A stretch of DNA of 64,000 nucleotides from Charina bottae (GCA_023362775.1 JALMGJ010000008.1:36816501-36880500); one strand, 5' to 3'; shown: positions 1 to 14,045, numbered from the stretch's first letter. Translations and numbers: made by a program. The notes: a model not told the origin generated them from the sequence alone.

Positions 1-777
1 TCTAATTCTTCCACCATAGAGGAGGAAGCAGCATGTGGCCGCTCCTCTTCATGGAGAGGCCATGTGCTAGGCCTCAAGCCCCTTTCTCCATGCAGCAAAC
101 AGGGCCAGAGGTATGCAGTTTAGGGAACAGAAAGAAGAACTGAAACCAATTTTCTACTGAACTGGGTGTACCTGGACCGAATAAATGTAAGAACTCTTTT
201 GTACTTACTTTTTGTACCTGCAATGTCTAAGCGTGTGTTTCTTTATGCTTGGGTGGGCTAAAAGTGTAAGAATAAGAACCTGAATCTCTCTAACGTGCTC
301 ACAGGCTGTGTTTTTAAACAATATTCCTTTTTCTGCACACGAGTTTACACAATGTTAAGCTCTGCTCCATTCACTGGTTCTAACAGGCCACTGAATGATC
401 TTCAAGGATGATCTCACTCATGGGCTCAGACAAGATGAAGGCACTATGATCGAGACATAGCAGGAAAATAAATATTGCCAGGGCATGGTTTTGCCATGGT
501 AGGTGCAAATGGTGGAAAGCCCACAAACGTGCATGTCTTCTTTTCATATGTCAGTGTATTCTGCAAATTGGATGTGAAAGACTCAGCTGCTTGTATGTTG
601 TATGTTGATTTACACTAACTGAGTCTGGAATCTTGTCTTGTGAAATTCCTGGCCTCTTCAAGGATGAAGAGATTCATACATCTTCTAGGTTTTAGATAAT
701 TTTTTAAAAAAATTCTCCATTTGTTGTCATTTCATTATTTAGCATTATTTAGCAAAAAGTAAATTATGGTGGTGTGG
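1..777. other. No recognised feature
   Basis: Unremarkable AT-rich sequence with stops in all frames. No repeat family, exon or RNA gene was recognised. Confidence 0.6.
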
Positions 778-785
778 TAAATTAT

Positions 786-1126
786 GGGGGCATGGTGGCT
801 CAGCGGGTAAGATGCCAGGCTTGTCGATTGGAAGATCGCAAGTTCGGAGGTTCGAATCCCTAGTCCCGCGTGATGGAGTGAGCTCCCGCACTAGCCCCAG
901 CTCTTGCCAACCTAGCAATTTGAAAGCATGCAAATGCAAGTAGATAAATAGGTACCACTTCGGTGGGAAGGTAACAGCGTTCCGCGCGCGTCATGCCAGC
1001 CACATGACCGCAGAAGCATCTTCGGACAGCGCTGGCTCTTCAGCTAACAAACGGAGATGAGCATCGGCCCCTAGAGTCAGACACGACTGCACAACTGTGC
1101 GGGGGGGGGACCTTTACCTTTACCTT
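786..1126 (+). mobile_element. tRNA-derived squamate SINE, full length
   Basis: The head carries pol III promoter boxes: box A TGGCTCAGCGGGTAAGA and box B GGTTCGAATCCC. The body contains GAGCTCCCGCACTAGCC and ends near AGAGTCAGACACGAC, a motif shared with BovB 3' ends, then a (TTTACC)n tail. Flanking TAAATTAT (778-785 and 1127-1134) is a probable TSD. Other copies of the same family are listed below. Confidence 0.85.
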
Positions 1127-1139
1127 TAAATTATTCAAA

Positions 1140-4100
1140 CTTTAAATTATTAAATTATTCAAACCTAGGCCCTGGTCTGCAGACCCTCGAGTGCCCTGGT
1201 TTCCGGCTGCTGCTGCTTAACGCCAGGTCGGTTAATAACAAGGGCCCCCTCATATGTGATCTGATCATGGAGGAGGGGGCCGACCTGGCGTGTATTACCG
1301 AGACCTGGCTGGGCCCTGGAGGAGGGGTTGCCCTCTCAGAAATCTGCCTGGCCGGATTTCAGGTATGGCACCAGCCGAGACATCGGGGTAGGGGAGAAGG
1401 GGTGGCAGTTGTCATCCGAGAATCTATGGTGGCCTTCAGGCGCGCTGCTCCACAAGTGGCCGGTTGTGAGACCCTGTTTCTCAAGTTGGGTTCCCGAGAC
1501 CAGTTGGGAGTGTTGCTACTGTACCAACCTCCCTGCTGCGTAGCAACCTCCCTGCCCGAGCTGCTAGAGGCCGTTTCAGGGCTGGCGGTGGAATTCCCCA
1601 GACTTATGGTTCTGGGGGATTTCAATCTGCCATCTCTGGGACGTGCCTCGGAGGCAGCTCGGGAGTTCATGGCTACCATGGCAGCCATGGGCCTGGTCCA
1701 GATTATTCGGGACCTGACTCGAGACAGTGGCCTCACCCCGGACTTGGTTTTCTTGTCAGAGCAGTGGCAAGATGATCTGGGGGGAGAGTTACATATTTCC
1801 CCTTTGTCATGGTCAGATCATGCCCTGGTGGCCCTGAGATTCTCATATGCTGCCCCACTCCGCAGGGAGGTTGGACCCATTCGATTGGTCCGCCCCCGGT
1901 GACTGATGGACCCAATTGGGTTTCAGAGGGAGCTGGGGGTTATTCCCGAGGATCTACTGCACGGTCCAGCGGAGGTCCTGGCCGTAGCCTGGAATAAGGA
2001 AGCGGCCGGGGCCTTGGACAGGATCGCGCCTGTGCGGCCTCTCTTGGCCCATCCAACCCGATATTCCCCGTGGTTCACGGTGGGATTGAGGGTTCTGAAG
2101 AGGGTTAAGAGACGTCTAGAGCGCCGCTGGAGAAAAACAAAGACCGAATCCGACCGAACACAAGCTAGAGCCGCAGTTAAGGCCTACCTTGTGGCGGTAA
2201 GAGTGGCGAAACGTCAATATTTCTCCACTCTTATTGCGTCCGCAGAATGCCGCCCGACGGCCCTGTTCGGGATTACTCGATCTCTCCTAGGTAAGGTGGG
2301 CCCAGTGACCCACCTTCAGGGCCGTGCGGAGGAATTTTCAGAGCATCTGATGGATAAAATCGCTCGGATTCGCTCTAAGCTGGACTCCAGGCATGATGCA
2401 TGGTCTGGGGAGATGCCGAGGGAATGTCTTTGCCCGGTTATCTGGGAACGGTTTGATCCTGTTGGGCCTGAGGAAGTGGACAGGATACTCCGGACTGTAA
2501 GAGCCACCACGTGCCATCTTGACCCATGCCCCTCCTGGCTTGTGAAAGCAGCCAGGGAGGTGACATGTGGCTGGGTCCATGCGATGGTTGTTACGTCCTT
2601 GGGAGAGGGAGTGTTTCCGGCTGCTTTTAAGGAGGCGCTGGTGCACCCCCTCCTCAAGAAGCCATCGCTGGACCCTACAGTGTTGGACAATTTTCGTCCC
2701 GTCTCCCACCTCCCCTTTTTGGGGAAGGTGGTTGAGAAAGTGGTGGCATTACAGCTCCAGAGAATTCTGGATGATACGGATTCTAGACCCCTTCCAGTCA
2801 GGGTTCAGGCCGGGATATGGGGTGGAAACTGCATTGGTCGCACTTACAGATGATCTCTGGTGGGAGCGGGATGGAGGCAGTGCATCCATCCTGGCTCTTC
2901 TTGACCTCTCAGCGGCTTTCAATACCATTGACCATGGTATCCTTTTGGGGCGGCTCGGAGAGTTGGGGGTGGGCGGCGTAGTCTTGCGCTGGTTCGCCTC
3001 TTTCCTCCGGGATCGGTCCCAATCGGTGGTAATAGGAGATGAGAGGTCCGACCCTCGGCCCCTACTTTGTGGGGTGCCACAGGGCTCGGTTCTCTCCCCT
3101 CTCCTGTTTAATATCTACATGAAACCACTGGGTGAGATCATCCACCAACACGGGATGAGGTATCATCAATATGCTGATGATACTCAATTGTATATCTCCA
3201 TCCCGGGTGAGTTAAGTGATGCAGTGACTGCCCTTTCTCAGTGTCTGAAGGCTGTGGGGGTCTGGATGGGGAACAACAGGCTTCAGCTGAACCCTGGTAA
3301 GACAGAGTGGCTGTGGATTGATGGCGCCTCGGGATCCAGAGAGTTGTTATCTTTAGATCTGGATGGGGTGGCACTACCCCATTCGGACTTGGTGCGGAAC
3401 CTGGGGGTCCTTCTGGACTCACGGCTCCTGCTCGATGAGCAGGTGGCAGTCGTGGCCAGAAGGGCGTTTATGCAACTTCAAGTTGTACGCCAGCTACGCC
3501 CTTTCCTGGACCGAGATGCCCTCCGTACAGTCACTCATGCCCTGGTCATCTCTCACATAGACTATTGCAATGCACTCTACATGGGGCTACCCTTGAAGAG
3601 TATCCGGAAGCTTCAGCTGGTCCAGAATGCAGCTGCGCGTGCAGTTATGGGTGCCTCAAGATCGGCACATGTGACACCTCTGCTGCGTGAGCTGCACTGG
3701 TTACCAGTTTGCTTCCGGGTGCAATTCAAGGTGTTGGTTGTTATCTTTAAAGCCCTACATGGCATGGGACCAGGTTACCTAAGGAACCGCCTCATCCCCA
3801 GAATGTCGACCCGCCCCACCCGGTTATCCAGAGAGAGCTTGCTACGGATCCCGTCTATAAAAGAATTCCATCTGACGGGGTCCAGGAGGTGAGCCTTCTC
3901 GGCAGTGGCACCCGCCCTTTGGAACATTCTCCCCCTGGAGGTGAGGCAGGCCCCCACACTGATGACCTTCCGAAAGCAATTGAAGACCTGGCTCTGCCAC
4001 CTCGCCTGGGATGGGGTGGGGGGGTAATAGCTCCTCTTGGAGGTGGTTGGTACCATAGAGTTCCTTAAACAATAACATAACCTCTTGGATTTTATATATT

Positions 4101-4240
4101 TATATCTAATTAAATTGGAATAATGTATTGTATTTTATATGTTTTTAATTAATCAATTTTGTTGTAAACCGCCCAGAGTCCCCTTGTGGGGGGAGATGGG
4201 CGGTGATATAAATCAAACAATAAATAAATAAATAAATAAA
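1140..4240 (+). mobile_element. L2-type LINE, nearly complete coding region
   Basis: A non-LTR retrotransposon with an APE-type endonuclease followed by reverse transcriptase. Endonuclease motifs: NARSVNNKG (about 1220), ACITETWL (about 1290), VLGDFN (about 1610) and WSDHALV (about 1815). Reverse transcriptase motifs: LDLSAAFNTIDH (about 2910), GVPQGSVLSPLLFNIY (about 3075) and YADDTQLY (about 3172, catalytic YADD kept). The 3' end has the squamate L2-like tail (ACCGCCCAGAGTCCCCTTG…GGGCGGTGATATAAA) and AAATA repeats. Defects are few: an in-frame TGA at 1900-1902, a frameshift near 2790 and a TGA at 3890-3892; the intended stop is probably TAA at 4025-4027. Both TGA codons look like CpG decay of CGA. 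The 5' end is probably truncated, abutting the SINE. Confidence 0.88.
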
Positions 4241-4784
4241 TTCTATTTACTTTTTTCTGTTGAGAATCCTAGCATTCAAACAGTTGAACTCCCATGTAAA
4301 ACAAATACTTTTTTAGATCACACCTATGCTGTTTCTTCTGGAGAAATTCTCAGGACCACTGTTTTGGAAAGGAAAGGAAAGAAAAATAAGTGCTTTTTAA
4401 AATTATGACTCTTTGAAATGCACAAGAGGTATATGGCCTCTTGCGTGGTTTCACTCTGGAAGACAGTAAAACACATGAAAATAAAAATTATGGAAGAAAA
4501 TCATGTTTTTCCAGAGTACAGCTACAGAAATGAACCATGTAACCAGTTTAATTTAAAGATGGGTATGGCTCATACATATCAAGTTCAGTCATCATACATG
4601 TTCAGTCTTAGGTGTTTAGTAGACATCACAAAAAATTAATTGGCTAATGAAAAAGAGAGGTTGACAAATTGCAAGATATCTGGTGAGTGATCTTCAGTCT
4701 GTTGCTGAAGCTTGGTAGTCACTTTTACTGACTAGAGTTAGCAGATTGCAACTTACCATCATCAATAATATATTTTTCAAATTT

Positions 4785-5870
4785 ATTTACATAGCAAACT
4801 TATATGGATGCCCACCTACCAGAAGGAACTCTGGGCAGCAACCAGAAAAAAAGCTAGTACCCTAAAAACAACGATTTAAAAAATAAACAACATTGAGGCC
4901 CTGATAAAACTCACACTTATCCACCACCCACCCTATGCCAGCTTCATCAACATCCTGGCCTCAGTGCCTGGGGGGAAAGCCAGGTCTTCACCACTTTCCC
5001 GAAGGCCAATAGAGTCAGGACCTGGCTGTTCCATAAGGCAGATGACATGATAGAGAAGGCATGCTTCTGAGGCCCCACCAGGTGACATTGTTTCACTGAG
5101 GGAACCCAGAACATGCCTACCCTGCCAGATCTAGTAGGATGGGCAGAAACCATCAGCCCCATAAATAACCTGGCCCCATACCATGTAGGGCAGAGCTTTC
5201 CAAACTTTTCATGTTGGTGACACACTTTTTAGACATGCATCATTTCGCGACACACTCTTACAGCAGGGCACAAGGCAGGCACTAGGACCTGCATGGAATC
5301 ACAGCAGGTTTGGAGGCAGCAAGGCACAAGGCAGGCACTAGGGCCTGCGTGGAATCCTGGCAGGGCTCGGAGGCAGCAACAGCCGCGACACACCCAGACA
5401 CTGCAGCCAACACACTAACGTGTCCCGACACACAGTTTGGAAAGCTATGATGTAGGGCTTTAAAGGTGACAACCAACAGCTTGAATTGCACCCCAAAGCC
5501 TAATGGGAGCCAGTGCAGCTCACACAGCAGTGGTGTTACATGGGTGTACTGCAGTGTGCCCACTACTGCCCATGCTGCTGCATTCTGGACCAGCTGCAGC
5601 TTCTGAATATGTGTCAAGGGCAGCCCCATGTAGAGCACATTGCAATAGTCCAGGATTGAGCTGAAGCTGGGTCTTCCCCATCCAGAATAGCTTCCAGACA
5701 CTGGGAAAGGACATCCACAGCATCATTTGAATGGCCCGGGGCAGACAGGTACAACTAAATATCATCAGCATACTGATGATACTTAACCCTGTGCTGATGG
5801 ATGACCTCACCCAGCAGTTTTATATAGATGTTAAATAGGGGTGTGGAGAAAGTTGAGCTGAGGCCTACGG
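4785..5870 (-). mobile_element. L2-type LINE 3' fragment (old), split by a MITE
   Basis: The minus-strand translation in pieces resembles the C-terminal reverse-transcriptase region of the L2 element at 1140 (LDYCNVLYMGLPL, HIQKLQLVQNAAA, ELHWLPLGF, ALWNS). It is more diverged, with stops and indels. The hAT MITE at 5191-5449 interrupts it, so the LINE is older than the MITE. Confidence 0.75.
5191..5449 (+). mobile_element. hAT-type MITE, copy 1
   Basis: Terminal inverted repeats CAGAGCTTTCCAAACT and AGTTTGGAAAGCTATG are flanked by an exact 8-bp duplication ATGTAGGG (5183-5190, 5450-5457), as expected for hAT transposition. The interior has repeated GCACAAGGCAGGCACTAGG units and CGCGACACAC motifs. 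It has no coding capacity. Confidence 0.85.
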
Positions 5871-8149
5871 CTAGACTTATACCACCCACACACTAACACC
5901 GACTAGAACTGACCTTGGAGGAGGAAGAAAAATCATTGAAGAACCGTGTTTCCCACTCCCAACCTCTTGGGTGGCCCAGAAGGATACCACGATTAATAGT
6001 ATTTGTGTAGTATTCAGTATACCAGCCATTATGCTACTGTATATCATCTGAGGCCACGTTATCTATTTTATAAGTTGATCAGTCAGTTGATATACAGTTT
6101 ACATAGTTTTAACCAGTTGTTGATTTTAGTTCATTTGGTTCAGCTCCCGTATTATCCCACATTTTAAAAAAAGATATCCACATTAAAATGTGTAAATTTA
6201 AATATATTTTTAAAATGTATTTCAGTCTGTCCCTCAAGGTGTGTTAAAGATATTTTGAAATATACAGAGTCAAAAACTGCACTGCAGAATTTGGAAAAGC
6301 CTGATGGATAACTGTGTTTGGACCCATGCTTTAGTCTGGATGATCAAAAAAAAAACCCCTTAAGCAATCTTCCCTTGTTTCCTCTGATTCACAATAGAAT
6401 TGGGACATCACTGAGACTGTTAGGAGCTCATGTCTGTCTGGGATGTTTTATCACTTGATTTCTCAGCCCTTGAAGTTTCTTTATCAAAATATACGATAGA
6501 TGACAAGATGCCCTTTCGTTCAAGTGAAGCACGATCCCCATCAGCTTCCTAGGAATAATGAAATCAGATTCTCCTTCTGTGGTTGGAAGGCTCCAGCCTC
6601 AGAAGGAGAATTCTGATATTGGTTCTTCCTTCCTACCTAGCCTTTATGGAAACATCAGCAGCCCCTTTTTCTTGATGCTGGAGTTCCAAGATATGGAATT
6701 ATCTTGGTATTATCATGGTATTAATCATGGTATTAATCAGATAGGGAAGGATCTGAACCTGAAGAATCCAAAGCCTTGCACCATGCTTCTAACACAGAGG
6801 AAAAGTGAGAAACTCCCTTTGGTTAGGATAGTAGGGCTACCATACCCAAGCTGCAAAAATCCACCTGTGCCTATCTGCTGCCTGCTAGTGGTCTTCTGGC
6901 TTTTTGCAGCTTAAATATGGTACCTCCGTGGTGGGGAGATTGGCACAGGTGGCAGGAATGAATGTCACTCATTCTTGAGGAGCCTAGCAGGTATAGAACT
7001 CACCTTGGAGCTCTTGAACAGCACAATAAACAAAGTACCAAGTGAATTTCCCAAAGGAATGAATTCCAAGAGCAACTCTGGCTATTGCATAAGCATCATC
7101 ATCTGGCTCTTCAGCTGAAAAAGCTCAGAGAGTAACTTACAGATCTGCCCTCAACTTTATCATTCAAAAGCAGAACACAAGGAGAAAGGGAGGAAAAGCA
7201 AAAGGGGCCCTTAAACAATTGTGACATGAACTCCAAAAGCCCTTCAGCAAGAGAACAAGGCTGAAGAATTTGGTCTCTTAACAGAGTGGCTCCATTTCCC
7301 ATTTCTCCCTCTACTCTGCAGAATGAGGCCAAGAGTCAGATGAGGAAGAACTGGAGGCTGCTGGTATTTTCACAACACTTTTAGAATGACTCTGTTTTCC
7401 TTCTGCTATGCAGCCTGCAGGGATGGTTGCAGTTGAGTGAGAGAAATGGAGCCAGGGGTGTTGCTAGTGTATCATTCACAAAATTTTCTAGCAATCTTCC
7501 TGGGGTTGAAAATCCCTATGCTGGTCATTCCGGGAAACTTCAACATCATCTCCTGCTCTTCTTACATTTGCATCTCCTTCATGCTTTTTCATTCCAACAT
7601 TGTGTTTCCTTTCCACTCCAACTCTGGCATCCTTAACCTCATCCACACCATCAGAGACTTCAGGCTAATCTCCATCTCACCACAACCACTTTGACTTCTT
7701 CCTCTCAAACTAAACTGACTCCATTCTCTACAAAGAATACTGTAATCATGTGAGTAAGAAAGGCAATATTCCAACCTGGATCTGTGAACCACCAGATCAT
7801 AATAGCCAAGATGGACAAGGATTGAAACTAAACAAATGTAAGCATCTTTTTCACATCTTCAAGTCTCAGAAATTGAAACAGATTCCCAAAATCATGACCC
7901 AGTCAGTGCTCTTGATATCTCCCCTGATACTGCTGCAACTTTAGTATCAAATTCTACATGGATGTGAGTAATCTACAATTATGGAATCATTATCAAACCA
8001 GTACTTAGTATCCCCTTCACAGTTTGAAATTGTTCACGTAGATGATATCTTTAACATCCAATGGAGGAGAGCTATTAAACCCTTTTTGCTTCCCTCTTGT
8101 TTCCTCATTGCTACATATGTAGATCAATATTGTGCTGTCACTTGTACTT
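5871..8149. other. No gene; possible very old LINE remnants
   Basis: No exon was supported. Around 7490-7650 the phrase VIPGNFN…S vaguely resembles the GDFN endonuclease motif of L2-type LINEs, too decayed to call. Confidence 0.5.
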
Positions 8150-8427
8150 CAAGAAAAAACCTAAAGACCTGGTTTTGCCACCATGCTTGGGGTGGGGAGG
8201 GGAATAGCCAGTCTTGGGGTTGGCTGGTTTCTTAGATCTGCCTCGACCAGCCCTACCAACTCATGGGATAAGTAAGACCTACCATTGTTTGGATCTGACT
8301 GTAAATATGTATTTTTTGCTGATTATTGGTGTTATTTATGGTTTTTTAAATTGATTTTAAACTGTTTTATTGTGAACCGCCCAGGGTCCCTCCTTGTGAG
8401 GGAGATGGGTGGGATATAAATATGATA

Positions 8428-8465
<38 letters not shown>
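8150..8465 (+). mobile_element. L2-type LINE 3' end
   Basis: Begins in the KTWFCHHAWGGEGNS C-terminal coding remnant and ends with the tail ACCGCCCAGGGTCCCTCC…GGGATATAAAT followed by (AAT)n at 8428-8463. The tail matches those at 4160, 33570 and 54980. Confidence 0.8.
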
Positions 8466-8466
<1 letters not shown>

Positions 8467-8628
8467 GTGTTCAACTTTAGATTTGGACCATCTGGGCTGT
8501 CGCTGTCTTATTCGTTTAATCGCTCAAAGGTGCTCCAAGGATCAAATGACATTCTCGTTGCCAAAGTGATCATATATGGAAAATTATGTTGATGATCCTT
8601 TCCATCTCAGTTTAAATATAATGAGAAG

Positions 8629-8631
<3 letters not shown>

Positions 8632-8669
<38 letters not shown>

Positions 8670-8745
8670 TATCTTATTTATACCCTGCCTATCCCCTCCC
8701 TAATGGAGGACTTTAGGCGGCTTACAACATCATTGCATATATATT
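8632..8745 (-). mobile_element. LINE 3' tail fragment with (TTA)n
   Basis: A TTA microsatellite (8632-8672) followed by TTATTTATACCCTGCCTATC and GGCGGCTTACAACATC resembles the reverse complement of an L2/CR1-type 3' end. It is short and diverged. Confidence 0.5.
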
Positions 8746-11700
8746 TAATTATACATCCATATATATTACAGTACCCGCGCGATTAGGGAGGGGGTGAGGG
8801 AACCGGCTCTTCTTTCCAGGCATCGGAACTACAAGCCCCAGAATGCCTTGCTTTCGGAGCCGGCTGCTGACATCCCGAAGGATCATAGAGTCACCATCAT
8901 CCCCAACCCCCTTTTCTTGACCCAGTTGCAGAAACCAGGTCCCAGGAACGATCTGCTATATGAGTTAGGCCATTGATGAATGAAGTCCTAAGTTGAACTT
9001 GTTAGGGGAGATCTCAGCATGGATGTTGAAGTTTCTCCCCAGGTTGCCACGGCTGGTGGTGGTTCTGTGATCCTTTTGTCATGGAGATCTGGCTAAGAAA
9101 GACTGGAACAGTTCTAGCAGCTGAATGTATTAAGTGTAGAGGAAGTGCTGGCAAAGTGAAGATTGTGGGGACTCTTGGAGGCAAGTGCAACAGGAAGAAC
9201 AGCTGGGACAGCAAAAGATGAGCCTTGGCATGTCAATTTGGGCAGATAGTTGATGCAGAGCTGGGACCCTTAGGAGAGAGCTGTTCCTAAGTTAAAGTTC
9301 CTGCTCTAAATAGGAACTTTCAGCTGTCTCAAGAGTGGACTGGATATGACGGAAAGCAACACCATGAAGAAATAGCTAAAAAAGTGGTGACCAGGGCATG
9401 TTTGTGCCATGGTTAGAGACAAGTGAGGAAGAGCCCTGAAAGATGCTATTCTGATTGCCTATAATTCTGTTGCTTTGGCACACACTCTCAAGCAGTGGTA
9501 ATTCCATTAAGGCTGCTAGGGCCCTTCTACATACTGTAGGAATAAATGCAGTCATGTAAGATGGGGTCTACCAAGAGGCATTTGTTGAGGGCCCTTGGAA
9601 CTTAGAGAAGACCCTGTATTGGACAATTATGTAGAATAAACCTTCTGGAACCTCTGTCAAACTGCCATGAAAAGCAAGACTGCTCTGATTCATCATACCA
9701 CCCCTGGTACAGGCTATGGTCTGGAGAGGAACCACACTGGGTTACCACCAAACAAACATCTAAAGGAGAAGAAGGAAAAATGTAGCCCTTGCCCTGAACA
9801 AATTGTTTTTCCTTTAAGTGTGTCTACACACAACCACGCTGCTTACAGCTCAGCTTTGGGATTTATGCAGACAGACAAAAATCAACATCAGTTTGTTGGT
9901 GGGGGGAAGGAGGGTGTCTATATCGTAAAATACATGAATGCATACAGAATCCTCAGCCAAGTCAACACTGATCGCATTTTATTGGAGTAGGGCAATGGAG
10001 TTTGTGGTAAAGTCAAAACTACGTTATCCCCCCACCGCCCTCCAGTAATGCTTTTAATGTTCCACAAAGCCAGTAAGAAAAATAAAAACAGTCTGTCTGG
10101 GTCTAAAACTATGAGTGTCATCTGCAACGCTATCCATCATGGAAGAGGTCCTTCTGCTTAGGAAACAGCAGGACTTTATATAAGAATTCTAGCATATTCC
10201 ACTGACAGAGGCTTGTTCAAAATAGTTTGTACATCTGGCAAATGTCGTATGCAATTTTAACATGGATTTGTTGAGTCTAATCTGAAATCTTTAAACCAGT
10301 GCTTAAGTTCAGGCCTTTGCTTCATGAAAGGCCAAGCTATATCTTGTTGGGTTAACCATAGGATTGCGTCTAACATAAACATGAAGGATCTTGTAGTAGG
10401 CAAGAATAGTGCTTTTTCATTGTTCACTGTTATGTTATGAGCCTTCATTTCTTTCCTGGCACTGTAGCATAAGAGGACATATTTCTTTCTGGTAAACATT
10501 GGAGGTCATCCGTAGGAAGAACCCAATTTGGAAAACCTAAATGATACCCAGTGTGAAAGGATATGAGCAACATTCAGAAGCAAGATTTTCCTGTGCATGT
10601 CCCAATTGCAATGAATGGGGTCTGTTCACGGGTAGAGCACTGGAAATAGCTTAGACCCACTAATGAGTCTGATACTCAAAACAAATTGTTGTCTTTCAGG
10701 GCAACACAGTTTGAAATTAGATATAATATTTAAGGAGGCAGACATCAAACTACTATGGGAAAAGAACTGGGTTCGAATCCCTGTCTCTCCATGATGCTCA
10801 CCAAGTTCTTTGGGCTAGTCATATCTCTGGACAAAAGTCATTTTAAAATCATGATGGAAAAGAGAAACATAAAGAGTTCCAAGGGCTCAAGAGAACCATT
10901 CATTCAAGACAGGTATAAGGCAATCGAATGGATTTAATATATTTTGGATACTTACTGAATCCTTGAGCATTGGTCATGCAATTGGGAGATTATTATCATC
11001 CAAAATGTTAGGAGAGCACTTGTTTGTCTACTCCTGATTTACAATATGTTGTATCTCAAGCCAAATAAGGTCATAGCCTCATTACAAGTACAGATCCATC
11101 TTTCAATGCTTCCCCAAGAAAACCATCAGTTACAAAACTAGAATCTTGCTAGTAGAAATTAGCACATTTTTTTAAAAAAAATGCAGACTGATGAGGAAAT
11201 AGAGCAGAATAGATGTATGACTGAATACATGTGAAACTGACATGGACTGGAAAAAGACTGATCCAGCTATCCATACTCTTGTGCATTTTTTTAAATAACT
11301 GGACTGAGACCATGACACCACTTGCTCCCACCAGGGCCCTTATTAGAATTCCTGCCCCTGTGCCCGTTTTTATTTTTAGTAGGAGAAATACTAACTCAGT
11401 TTGAGTCTAGTAGGCCACACTTGTAAACAACAGGATTCCTTTGAAGCCTTTGATGACAGATCTTCAAAATGAAATAATACATAGTTTAGCTGAGATTTGG
11501 GTCTTCTGTTTCCCTTGCTCTACTTTTTTCTGATTTATTCCTATGCTTCTAGTTGGGGATGGGGCGGGGTGTCTGTAATAGGCATTAAAAGAAGAACTAG
11601 ACCAGAATGACTAAGGATCAGCTGGTGTTGCACAAAAGCGTGAGATAGTCCTGCTGAGACTCTTTTCCATCAAGTGGGATTGAGTATATAGTTCATCCTC

Positions 11701-14045
11701 TTTTGTCTGTTTATGGCTGATTTATTAACACATTCCATTCTTGCTCCGCAATCTGCAAACCAGCACAATGCATAAACTTGCCATTTCTTGAGCATTAATG
11801 ACATTAAAGAGGATTGCATTGTCTCTCATTAAAACATGACATATTATTTTGCTAAACTGTGGCCCTGGTATAATTCATTCAAATTGCAACAGATGTCTGT
11901 CCCTGCCAGAACTGTTGGCAGCAAGAATCTCATCTGGGGAGGCAATGAGTGAAGTTGGTTAGTCACATGTATCAGACAAAATCTGATTCAATACAAAAAA
12001 GCTACTGTTGATCATCCCTTTTTAATTTCTGATATACAGCTGTACATCTACTGTATAACTCCAATGATTAAAATCGGTCCCCTGTTAATAAACAACAGCT
12101 GTATTGATTGATATATTGATTAAGCCAATTACATTTATGAAGTGCTCTAAAATAAACCATTGTTATTAACATGATTGAGTTCTGTTGAACTCAATGGGGC
12201 TTAATCCTGAATAAATAAGCATAGGAACATGCTTTGAAGGAATCCAGACCCCTTGAAAGGAGAGGTGCACTCGGCACACCCCATTTAAATCCTGGAGCAT
12301 TATGCCTCTCCAGTTTACCCCATCTTACATCCAGCCAAAGCAGAAGTGGGGGACTAAATGCAGGGAAGGAAGCGGAGCAGAAAAACAATTGAGAGTGCTT
12401 CCAGACTAAGGGTTAAGGTTAGCAGCAATCATCCCGCTTCATTCACAGAAATTCCCAGGGAGGGTAGTTATGGTCATAGTTTTATTTAGTTTGAATTAAT
12501 TTGTCCAGATTTTAAAGTTGTTCAACTTCAGAGGAGGAGGAGGAGGAGGAGGAGGAGGAGGAGGAGGAGGAGGAGGAGGAGGAGGAGGAGGAGGAGGAGG
12601 AGGAGGAGGGATGTATCAACTCAGGAATCAAAAATGAAAAAGAAGAAAAAGGAGTGACAGAAATAAAAGAGAAATATAACAATGTGAACAGGAACAAAGT
12701 TTTGTTGCAGAAGATGCTTGTTTCTGTTTGCATTTTGAATCCAATTTGATAGTGGTTTTATTCTTTCCATTCTAGCAAAGCTAACCGTCTTCCCAGCACT
12801 TAACAAGGGGGCATTAGTACTCTGTGTTAGGAATGTCAAAGATTTTTGCTGCAGATTTTACAGATAAGGCATTTTTTGTCTCACTCTCAGCAGGCTATAG
12901 CAGGGCAAATGCTAATGGAAATGAAGTCTGGCTGGCATTCGTCTATGTAATCTTTTAAATTATTTACACGTTGCTGACAGCAATGGAGAAAAATACCCCA
13001 GACTTATTCTTCTTCATTGCAACACTTTCTGGAGTGTTCAGCACTTCCTGGAATCACAGAAAAATGCAAGTGCCGCCGTCACATTGCACATTTTAAACGG
13101 CATATAAGCTTTCCCTCTGCCCTTAAATAAACCAGCAAATTTATGCTTCAATATTTTATGCTCTCTCTATTTTCTAATGATTCTACAATTCTCAAATTAT
13201 GTTCAGCTTTAACCCACCTGTCATTAGCTTTCATTAGCCTGGTCTACCTTTACAAGAGGTATGGGCAATTTCTGTAATTATATGTAGTAAAACTTTGGTC
13301 TGGCATCCAGGAAAGTATTATTTTAAAGTCTAGAAGAACGTGATATTTAGTTCTATCTTATGATTCTCCAATTCCTGTTTTATGAATGAAAATCTGGGCA
13401 AATATTTTATTTCACCAGGAGCCAGAGAACTTCTTGTAGGATTGTAACCGATCTCCTATTGCCCACTGTTCATCCTCAATTTATATTGTCAATATACTAA
13501 ATTGGATCCAAACTTTGTCAGACTTAGAATAGACATGTAGAAATTAATGGGATGTTAGTCACAATTACCTCACGGGCTACGGATCTCACTGGATCCACTA
13601 TAAGCAAGGCAAAACAGCAAAAACCCAAACAGACATTTTTATTTAGCTGTTGCATAAATTACTACGATAGCTATATGCGATGCTTGCCAAGTTATTTAGT
13701 GTTTCATGTCACATTGCTCATGACTACTGTCAGTTTTTTTCCACCAGCACTTTCACCATCTGAGTGTGGGCAGGATTTAATGATTACCCAGGCACACAAA
13801 ATAGCATCAATTCGCTTTTGCATGGTATGTGTGGGAAGAGGAGGAGGTGAATGTGGAAACAAATGAGAGCTGTTCATTGACACAAACCTATCTGTTAAAT
13901 GTGCTTAAGGTTAAAACTGGTGACTGGACGGTACTGATGCAATAACTGTATGGAGGAAATAAGCATGGGTGGTGGCTGGATTTATGCGCAATTTAGTGCT
14001 TTTAAGTAGAAAGAATCAGTATAAGAAATATCCGTCTAAAATTTA
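8746..14045. other. Long stretch without recognised genes
   Basis: Apart from the GGA repeat, only short random frames (60-107 codons) are present, with no splice-site-bounded coding signal or protein resemblance. SPP1, expected somewhere downstream of MEPE, was not seen here. Confidence 0.5.
12531..12609 (+). repeat. (GGA)n microsatellite
   Basis: About 26 uninterrupted GGA units. It produces a poly-serine open frame on the minus strand, which is an artefact of the repeat. Confidence 0.98.

Noticed and set aside
786..860. tRNA gene
   Set aside because: Box A and B are present but the cloverleaf is not closed and the segment is the head of a dispersed SINE with tail and TSD.
12512..12733. 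Poly-serine protein on the minus strand
   Set aside because: Translation of the (GGA)n microsatellite.
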